A stretch of 7,197 nt of DNA, from NCBI GenBank assembly GCA_945788485.1, contig CALZMB010000118.1, positions 1 to 7,197 of the forward strand, read 5' to 3'. The stretch is from an uncultured bacterium (lineage in GTDB: Bacteria; Bacteroidota; Bacteroidia; Bacteroidales; Bacteroidaceae). The notes under the pieces were generated by a model that did not search any database, was not told the origin of the DNA, and saw only the letters and a list, made by a program, of their open reading frames with translations. The translations under genes and the position numbers were made by a program. This document shows, piece after piece, positions 6,050 to 7,197 of the stretch (position 1 is the stretch's first letter; the number at the start of each line of letters is the position of its first letter).

Positions 6050-6748
6050 TCAGAACCCGCATATAACACCAACCACCGTAGGCGTGAGCAAGGCAGTCAG
6101 GATGCCGTTGAGCGTGAGGGCAAGGCTCGCATACGCGCCGACAAACTCGTCGCGCTCCATGGCGGCAGAGGTGCCGAGAGCATGAGAGGCGGCACCCATC
6201 GAGAGGCCCGCTGCCATGGGGTTGCGCACATGTCCCACATACAGCGTCTTGAAACCTATCATCGCGCCGATGAGACCCGTGACGACCACGATGGCGGCGG
6301 TAAGCGACGATATGCCGCCCAACACCTGCGTCACCTCCATCGCTATAGGCGTAGTGACAGACTTGCTCGCAAGCGACATGACGACGGCGTCTGACGCGCC
6401 CAGCGCCTTCGCTATGACGACAACACTCACTATGCCTGCCACACATCCTGCCATCTGCGACGCGAGGATGGGCAGAAACTCGCGCTTGATGGAAGAGAGC
6501 TGCAGATAGAGCGGCACGCCGAGGGCTACGACGGCGGGCTTCAGCCAGAACTCTATCATCTTCGCGCCCTCATGATACGTCTCGTACGGGATATCCATGA
6601 CGAGCAGGAATATAATGATAATGGCAATCGCCACAAGGATAGGATTGAGAAGCGGAGAGCCAAGACGGCGCTGCAGCGTCTTCGCGCCGAAATATACGCC
6701 GAACGTGACGGCAATCATGAAATATTCGTTGCTGATGATTTCCTTCAT
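6050..6748 (-). CDS. lrgB: LrgB/CidB-family membrane protein
   Basis: The 232-residue protein is a polytopic inner-membrane protein of the LrgB (YohK/CidB) family, which works with LrgA-type partners. Family members are linked to murein hydrolase export and cell-lysis control in Staphylococcus and to pyruvate or glycolate transport in other bacteria and plastids; the substrate here is unknown. Visible family features are the N-terminal NPILVAIAIIIIFLLV segment, WLKPAVVALGVPLYLQL (68-84), SLASKSVTTPIAMEVT (125-140) and GLSMGAASHALGTSAA (181-196), the last being the most characteristic. Several hydrophobic stretches run the length of the chain (for example ASQMAGCVAGIVSVVVIAKAL). The start at 6748 follows an almost pure purine leader on the coding strand after the lrgA stop, 29 bases away, so lrgA and lrgB form one operon. 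Length and motifs look complete. It is convergent with recX. Confidence 0.94.
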   Translation of the reverse strand: MKEIISNEYFMIAVTFGVYFGAKTLQRRLGSPLLNPILVAIAIIIIFLLVMDIPYETYHEGAKMIEFWLKPAVVALGVPLYLQLSSIKREFLPILASQMAGCVAGIVSVVVIAKALGASDAVVMSLASKSVTTPIAMEVTQVLGGISSLTAAIVVVTGLIGAMIGFKTLYVGHVRNPMAAGLSMGAASHALGTSAAMERDEFVGAYASLALTLNGILTALLTPTVVGVICGF

Positions 6749-6777
6749 GTCTTTTTATTTCTTTCTTTTCTTTGCCT

Positions 6778-7149
6778 TTATTTCTTTTCCTTTATTTTGC
6801 TGCGCACCTTCTTCTCGCCCTTGCTCACAGCCTGATGGGTCTGCCCCGTCACGATGAGCACGATGATGGTGCTCAGAAGCGTGGCGAGCGTGATAGGGAC
6901 GATCTCAGCCTTGATAAGGTCGAAATAGAGCATCAGGGCGACACCGGGCGGCACGAAGAAGAACCCGAGGTTCGCGATGAGGAAATCCGTCAGCCCGCGC
7001 ACCCACTCAAGCTTCACAGCCCCCGTTTTCAGCAGCAACGTCAGCAGCAACATGCCGATGATGCTCGCCGGAAGCTGCATGCCTGTCACCCACACTATCG
7101 CCTCGCCGGCAGCGAGACAGCCGAAAAGGATGAAACATTGTCTTACCAT
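6778..7149 (-). CDS. lrgA: LrgA/CidA-family holin-like membrane protein
   Basis: The 123-residue protein has about four membrane segments, near residues 6-24, 28-43, 56-76 and 81-102, with the family motifs LPASIIGMLLLTLLL (26-40) and GFFFVPPGVALM (62-73). LrgA/CidA proteins are small holin-like or transport-subunit proteins acting with LrgB, which follows directly. The C-terminus is a strongly basic cytoplasmic tail, KGEKKVRSKIKEKK (110-123), which ends in an A-rich stretch on the coding strand. The ATG at 7149 gives a normal N-terminus, MVRQCFILFGCLAAGEAIVW. Upstream, the 48 remaining bases are AT-rich (a coding-strand CATTTTTTTATCGGCAAAAC stretch) without a TAnnTTTG box, so the promoter may be weak or lie outside the window. 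Fusion forms of LrgA and LrgB occur in plastids, but here the two are separate genes. Confidence 0.93.
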   Translation of the reverse strand: MVRQCFILFGCLAAGEAIVWVTGMQLPASIIGMLLLTLLLKTGAVKLEWVRGLTDFLIANLGFFFVPPGVALMLYFDLIKAEIVPITLATLLSTIIVLIVTGQTHQAVSKGEKKVRSKIKEKK

Positions 7150-7197
7150 ATTGTTTTGCCGATAAAAAAATGATTGTTATCCTGAAGAATATTTATT

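Noticed and set aside
5984..6394. Plus-strand open frame across the recX/lrgB gap and the 3' end of lrgB
   Set aside because: It is His/Arg-rich, without motifs, and antisense to the conserved C-terminal LrgB signatures.
7150..7197. Promoter for lrgA in the right-hand edge sequence
   Set aside because: The AT-rich stretch has no TAnnTTTG box on the minus strand; the nearest candidates differ at two or more key positions.

Overview
The window looks like a chromosomal segment of a fairly GC-rich Bacteroidales bacterium, most likely Prevotella or a close relative. Three things suggest this. Start codons are preceded by A-rich stretches rather than clear Shine-Dalgarno sites. The only convincing promoters fit the Bacteroidetes -33/-7 pattern (TTTG, about 20 nt, TAnnTTTG). 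Several proteins (the pyrE-linked SRPBCC protein, the Cys-motif lipoprotein and the small envelope protein) look like Bacteroidales families. The genus is an inference from the sequence; I could run no search.

Layout. Bases 1-454 hold the 5' part of a minus-strand gene, probably a superfamily I helicase of the IGHMBP2/SMUBP-2 type; the rest lies beyond the left edge. Bases 455-652 are a divergent control region with one promoter per direction. A plus-strand run then covers 653-5933: pyrE (pyrimidine synthesis), a small SRPBCC-fold protein, argH (last step of arginine synthesis), a lipoprotein with four paired cysteines whose start overlaps the argH stop, a small exported protein of unknown function, prmC (release factor methyltransferase) and recX (RecA modulator). 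Two non-coding gaps in this run carry repeats: an 18-bp tandem repeat between pyrE and the SRPBCC gene, and a 118-bp spacer with 13-bp direct repeats around a hairpin, before the small exported protein. Bases 5934-6049 are a convergent gap with only weak hairpins. Bases 6050-7149 carry lrgA-lrgB on the minus strand, a two-gene membrane operon. The last 48 bases are the lrgA upstream region, with no promoter that I can support.

How the genes relate. pyrE and argH belong to two pathways that both draw on carbamoyl phosphate, so co-expression would be sensible. prmC and recX serve translation termination and recombination control. The lipoprotein and the small exported protein form an uncharacterised envelope pair set into this housekeeping run. 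I see no phage, transposase, CRISPR, tRNA or rRNA. Most of the window is ordinary core genome; the least understood parts are the envelope pair and the two repeat-bearing spacers.
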